Assembly: GCA_015066165.1 (NCBI GenBank)
Contig: SVOX01000051.1
Span: forward strand, 1 to 9,452
Reading direction: 5' to 3'
DNA length: 9,452 bases
DNA from: Oscillospiraceae bacterium
Lineage (GTDB): Bacteria > Bacillota > Clostridia > Oscillospirales > Acutalibacteraceae
The notes under the pieces: generated by a model
Databases searched by the model: none
What the model saw: only the letters and a program-made list of their open reading frames with translations
Told to the model about the DNA's origin: nothing
Program-made: the position numbers and the translations under genes
Shown: positions 6,069 to 9,452 of the stretch, piece after piece
How positions within the stretch are numbered: the stretch's first letter is position 1
Layout of the letters: each line of letters starts with the position of its first letter

Positions 6069-7454
6069 ATGATGAATATGTCGGGCGGGGCTGACCGCCA
6101 AGCCGCAGTTTTGAAACAAAAAATTTTAAACGCTAAAGATGACGTTGTAATTAAAGGTAAAAAATATTACATTTCTAATAACGGTGACGACAATAACGAT
6201 GGTTTATCACCTGAAAATGCGTGGAAAACTTTCAACAAATTTCACGCTATGGGCGACTTTTTAAAAGAGGGCGACGGAGTTCTTTTAGAGCGTGGAAGTA
6301 CGTGGCGGGTTTATAAGGACATAACTGTTAAAACAGGCGTAACATACTGCGCTTACGGCAAAGGTGACAAGCCACGGCTTATCGGTTCTGATAAAAATTA
6401 TGCCAACCCTTCGCTTTGGACAAAAACCGATACGGAAAACGTTTGGGTTGCCGATTTTCCAAATGATTGCATATCGGTTGGGAATATTATTTTTGATGTT
6501 GATAAATTTACAGGTTGGAAATGCCGCAGTAAAACCGAAGTTAAAAAAGATTTGCGTTTTTTTGCCGACCGTGAAAATCATAAGGTGTATCTTTATTTAT
6601 CGGCGGGTAATCCGGGTGAAATTTATAGTGATATAGAATTTTGTTTGCGGTTCGACTTTTTTTCTTGTTGGGACGACACAACTCACAACGTTACTATAGA
6701 TAATATTTGTATGAAATACTGCTCGGGCGGGGGAATTGCTTTTTGTGCGGGCGGTAACAGCAACATTACTGTAACCAACTGTGAAATCGGTTTTATCGGC
6801 GGTGACTTTTTGGGCGACGATAATGCGGTTCGCGGTGGTAACGGCATTGGCTTTTGGGCAGACCAAAAGAATATTTTAGTTAAAAACAACTGGGTTTATC
6901 ACGATTATGATGCAGGAATTTCGCCGCAGGGCAGTCCTTATATGATAGCCGAAGATATTAGAATAATCGAAAATCTTATTGAATATTGCACATGGTCTTA
7001 TGAGGCGTGGGTAAGCGGTAGTTACGGTAAATTTATAAGACATATTTTTAAAGATAATATTATGCGGTTTGCGGGATACAGTTGGGCGTGTGAACAACGC
7101 CCCGACCCGCAGTATTCTTCACATTTTAACGGTTTTCCAAATCATATGGCAGGGTGCTTTGTTGATTCGGTATATGAAAATAACATACTTGATATCTCTT
7201 CTTGGAATTTGGTGGCTTGGAATTGGTTTGACGGACCGAAAGAACATACGGGCTTTAAGGTCAGAAACAACACTTTTTACCAAAGCGAAAATGAGCGACA
7301 TATGGCTTTGATGTACGGCTTTCACGAAATTTATGGCGGTACAATAAAAACCGCCTACTGTCAGGCGGATTTTGAAGAAGCAGTAAAACTTTTCGACCCC
7401 GAGCCAAAACTTGTAAAATGGTTTGCGATGGAGGAAAAAGATGAAAATTGTTAG
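6069..7454 (+). CDS. Right-handed parallel beta-helix protein, probable glycan-active enzyme
   Basis: A 461-residue protein. Residues 33-54, including YYISNNGDDNNDGLSPENAWKT, are the opening seen in many bacterial beta-helix glycan lyases, glycosidases and DUF1565-type proteins. After it come a region rich in Trp and Lys (about 90-190) and beta-helix rungs (about 195-390) such as NVTIDNICMKYCSGGGIAF, NITVTNCEI, NILVKNNWVYHD and IRIIENLIEYC, with NN/EN turns. No signal peptide is visible, so it is probably cytoplasmic, unusual for a polysaccharide lyase and more in line with cutting imported oligosaccharides. I cannot assign a CAZy family or catalytic residues. ATG 6069 is chosen from the ribosome binding site; ATG 6072 is possible. 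It is first in an operon and overlaps the next gene by 14 bp, implying translational coupling. Confidence 0.82.
   Translation: MMNMSGGADRQAAVLKQKILNAKDDVVIKGKKYYISNNGDDNNDGLSPENAWKTFNKFHAMGDFLKEGDGVLLERGSTWRVYKDITVKTGVTYCAYGKGDKPRLIGSDKNYANPSLWTKTDTENVWVADFPNDCISVGNIIFDVDKFTGWKCRSKTEVKKDLRFFADRENHKVYLYLSAGNPGEIYSDIEFCLRFDFFSCWDDTTHNVTIDNICMKYCSGGGIAFCAGGNSNITVTNCEIGFIGGDFLGDDNAVRGGNGIGFWADQKNILVKNNWVYHDYDAGISPQGSPYMIAEDIRIIENLIEYCTWSYEAWVSGSYGKFIRHIFKDNIMRFAGYSWACEQRPDPQYSSHFNGFPNHMAGCFVDSVYENNILDISSWNLVAWNWFDGPKEHTGFKVRNNTFYQSENERHMALMYGFHEIYGGTIKTAYCQADFEEAVKLFDPEPKLVKWFAMEEKDENC
7346..7373 (+). other. Terminator-like hairpin inside the beta-helix gene
   Basis: CCGCCT (7351-7356) pairs with AGGCGG (7363-7368) around a 6-nt loop. 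An A-run and ATTTT flank it and extend the pairing after one A-A mismatch. It lies about 80 bp before the end of the beta-helix gene and 68 bp before the EEP start. It could reduce read-through into the downstream genes, but it also encodes conserved-looking protein, so this may be chance. Confidence 0.3.
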
Positions 7455-8217
7455 TTTTAATTTGCACGGCGTAAGAAACGACCGTGACGGACATAACTTG
7501 CAACAGCGAATAGAACGTCTTGACCAAATTTTACCAACGAAAAAAGCCGACTTGTACTTTTTTCAAGAATGTATAAAAGGTATGTTTGACGCTATGTACG
7601 ATACCTTTAAAAGTGAATATACGGTTTATAATTCGTATATGGGTGAACTTATGGACACCACTGTTTTGTGGAACAGAAAAAAGTACGAGTGCCAAAAAAC
7701 GGGTTATTTTTGGTTGTCGGACACCCCGCAAGAGTATTCACGCTCATGGGATAATTTTCGCCGATATTGTAACTATGTAACACTTAAAGAAAGGTCGAGC
7801 GGAAAATGTTTTACTTGTGTTAGCGTTCACGTGGGAAAAGGTGAAGAGTGCACCCAAAAAAGTGTGGAATGTATTTGTAATTATGTTAAAGATATAACGG
7901 GGTATCCCACAATTATTGCGGGTACATTTAATTTCCTTCCCGCTGCTTTGGCTTATAAAATTATGTGTGAGAATTATATTGACGTTAATGCTGTAACCGC
8001 AAAATACAAAGGTGTTACGTATCACAAATTTGAACCGCATTTATGTGAGAGTGACCACGTAGATTACGTGTTTGTTAGTAATAAAATCAAGCCCTTGTCG
8101 TATAGATTGATAGATGACTGTTATCCGCAAATAAAGGGCAAATACCCCACTAAATACAAACAACGTTATCCTTCTGACCATTACGGAATAGAATGTGAAA
8201 TAGAGGTTTTGGTATGA
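7441..8217 (+). CDS. Endonuclease/exonuclease/phosphatase (EEP) fold protein with altered GDFN motif
   Basis: A 258-residue protein matching the EEP superfamily along its length; members cleave phosphodiester or phosphomonoester bonds in DNA, RNA, lipids or inositol phosphates. Visible motifs are SFNLHG (Asn7), FFQE (Glu43), a GYFWLSDTP..YSRSWDN block around 100-117, VSVHV (His130), IIAGTFNF (161-164), HVDYVFVS (Asp208) and YPSDHYGI (Asp246, His247). The usual GDFN reads GTFN: Thr162 stands where the family has the catalytic Asp (Asp210 in APE1), while Asn164 is kept. It may be inactive or have shifted chemistry. No signal peptide is seen. ATG 7441 is preceded by GGAGG (7430-7434); the in-frame TTG at 7423 has no such site. 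It overlaps the beta-helix gene by 14 bp and the GH36 gene by 4 bp. Its substrate is unknown. Confidence 0.85.
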   Translation: MKIVSFNLHGVRNDRDGHNLQQRIERLDQILPTKKADLYFFQECIKGMFDAMYDTFKSEYTVYNSYMGELMDTTVLWNRKKYECQKTGYFWLSDTPQEYSRSWDNFRRYCNYVTLKERSSGKCFTCVSVHVGKGEECTQKSVECICNYVKDITGYPTIIAGTFNFLPAALAYKIMCENYIDVNAVTAKYKGVTYHKFEPHLCESDHVDYVFVSNKIKPLSYRLIDDCYPQIKGKYPTKYKQRYPSDHYGIECEIEVLV

Positions 8218-9452
8218 TAGATATTATAAGAAAACCTGATGATTTATTAATAAGCACCGATAATTATCCGCTTTGTCGCAAGGCAAAAGGGGTTACAGTT
8301 AGATTTGAAATAGCGCAACACAAGTTGAAACTTTTTGTGAGCGCCAAAACCGAAAAGCCAAAATTTATTTTACTTCGTTGGAACTATAAAACCGCAGAAG
8401 AAGTAAAGGTATTTGGTGACAAGTGGGAACGTTCTTATGCCGACCTTTTTTGGAGTAGCATAAACCCCGAACTTTTTATGCCTTGGTATTTTTTTGTTAG
8501 TTCAAAAAGAGAAACAACAGGTATTGGAGTTGAAGTGGGAGCGCACAGTTTTGTGTCTTTTGAATACGATTCAAGCGGTGTGTCGGCGTGGGTTGACGTC
8601 AGGTGCGGCGCACAGGGAGTTTGGCTTGACGGCAGGGAACTTTTGGCGTGTACCTTTGTTAATGAAAGTTATACGGGAATTTCCTCTTTCGCGGCGGCAA
8701 AACTTTTTTGCAACTTGATGTCGCCAAACCCAAAACTGCCCGACCACATAGTTTACGGCAGCAACAATTGGTACTACGCTTACGGTAAAAGTTCACGTGA
8801 AGATATTTTGCGTGACAGCGAGTTCTTGGCAAATTTGAGCGAAGGTCTTAAAAACAGACCATATATGGTCATTGACGACGGTTGGTCTTTAAATTTGACC
8901 GACGGGCCGTGGTTGCCGAACGATACATTCGGCGATATGAAAACCTTGGCAAATGAAATGCGAAAAAAGGGTGTGCGACCGGGAATTTGGGTACGGCTTT
9001 TGGCTAACAGTGAATTGAGCAATAAAAATCCAAAATGGCAATTAAAACGTGAGTGCCAAACTTACACACCGCCGTTAGACCCTTCTCATCCCGAGGTTCA
9101 AGAGTATTTACGCCAAGTTTTAAGAAGTATAAAAGAGTGGGGTTTTGAACTTTTAAAACACGATTATTCAACCTGCGATTTGTTTGAAGGGTTTGGGTTT
9201 AATCTTAACGGTAGTATTACAAACGAAGAAAATTGGACTTTTTTTGATAATAAAAAAACAAGTGCCGAGATTACACTCGATTTTTATCGGCTTATAAGAG
9301 AAGAATGTCAAGATATGGTTGTTATCAGTTGTGATACAATACCGCACCTTTCGGCAGGAATTTTTGAACTTTGCCGTATAGGTGACGACACAAGCGGTAA
9401 ATCTTGGTCACGCACAAGGGCTTTAGGGGTTAATTCGTTGGCTTTCCGTTTA
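8214..9452 (+). CDS. GH36-type alpha-galactosidase (3'-truncated by window edge)
   Basis: The frame starting at ATG 8214 stays open to the last base (413 codons, no stop in window). It looks like a clan GH-D retaining alpha-galactosidase. An N-terminal beta-sandwich region contains KWERSYADLFW (about residues 70-80), typical of the family. The barrel has YMVIDDGW (Asp221, Asp222, Trp224), RPGIWVRLL, ELLKHDYST with Asp317 as the probable nucleophile, and CRIGDDTSGKSW with Asp392 (or Asp391) as the probable acid. The remaining barrel end and C-terminal sandwich lie past the edge. No signal peptide is visible. AGAGG (8202-8206) precedes the ATG, and ATGA overlaps the EEP stop, so the two are translationally coupled. 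Substrate specificity within GH36 (galactosidase, N-acetylgalactosaminidase or transferase) cannot be decided here. Confidence 0.86.
   Translation, partial: MIDIIRKPDDLLISTDNYPLCRKAKGVTVRFEIAQHKLKLFVSAKTEKPKFILLRWNYKTAEEVKVFGDKWERSYADLFWSSINPELFMPWYFFVSSKRETTGIGVEVGAHSFVSFEYDSSGVSAWVDVRCGAQGVWLDGRELLACTFVNESYTGISSFAAAKLFCNLMSPNPKLPDHIVYGSNNWYYAYGKSSREDILRDSEFLANLSEGLKNRPYMVIDDGWSLNLTDGPWLPNDTFGDMKTLANEMRKKGVRPGIWVRLLANSELSNKNPKWQLKRECQTYTPPLDPSHPEVQEYLRQVLRSIKEWGFELLKHDYSTCDLFEGFGFNLNGSITNEENWTFFDNKKTSAEITLDFYRLIREECQDMVVISCDTIPHLSAGIFELCRIGDDTSGKSWSRTRALGVNSLAFRL

Noticed and set aside
8494..8718. A 74-codon plus-strand frame in the right part of the window
   Set aside because: It lies in another frame inside the continuous GH36-type frame 8214-9452, which has family motifs throughout.
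1..9452. tRNA, rRNA, CRISPR, insertion sequence, integrase or phage signatures
   Set aside because: None seen on either strand; repeats found are limited to the operator-like elements and hairpins listed.

Overview
This is an AT-rich, gene-dense window. It has GGAG/AGGTGA-type ribosome binding sites, TTGNNN-17-TATAAT promoters, short hairpin-plus-T-run terminators, and ATG, GTG and TTG starts. This fits a low-GC Bacillota, probably a gut- or rumen-type Clostridia; that assignment is inferred from sequence style and gene content, not from a marker gene. No RNA gene, mobile element, CRISPR array or origin was found. No stretch over 300 bases lacks a gene.

The window reads as a carbohydrate-utilisation locus. 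(1) Positions 2-1666 hold the C-terminal 554 residues of a GH78 alpha-L-rhamnosidase entering from the left edge. (2) A single-gene unit (1755-2549) encodes a metallo-beta-lactamase-fold hydrolase with its own promoter and terminator. (3) A three-gene operon (2706-5171) encodes a Dabb-domain protein, a PIG-L/LmbE-type deacetylase and an MFS transporter. It ends at a bidirectional terminator shared with (4), a leftward AraC-family regulator (5192-5947). (5) Divergent from the regulator is an operon (6069-9452, cut at the right edge) of a beta-helix protein, an endonuclease/exonuclease/phosphatase-fold protein and a GH36-type alpha-galactosidase. Its genes overlap by 14 and 4 bp. The last gene has no stop in the window and fills 8214-9452.

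The most striking signal is regulatory. The promoters of units (2) and (3) share an upstream element at exactly the same distance from the -10 box. In the better copy it is two 17-bp direct repeats with a 21-bp period just upstream of the -35 box. That is the geometry of tandem AraC-family half-sites, so the regulator encoded here is the obvious candidate to co-activate both units. The divergent operon has a good core promoter without these repeats, and its -10 overlaps the -10 of the regulator's own promoter.

A plausible model (inference) is that MFS imports an oligosaccharide or glycoside containing rhamnose and galactose, PIG-L removes N-acetyl or similar groups, and GH78, GH36 and perhaps the beta-helix protein cut it. 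The MBL, Dabb and EEP proteins have no assignable substrate. The EEP protein is odd: the usual GDFN metal/catalytic motif reads GTFN.
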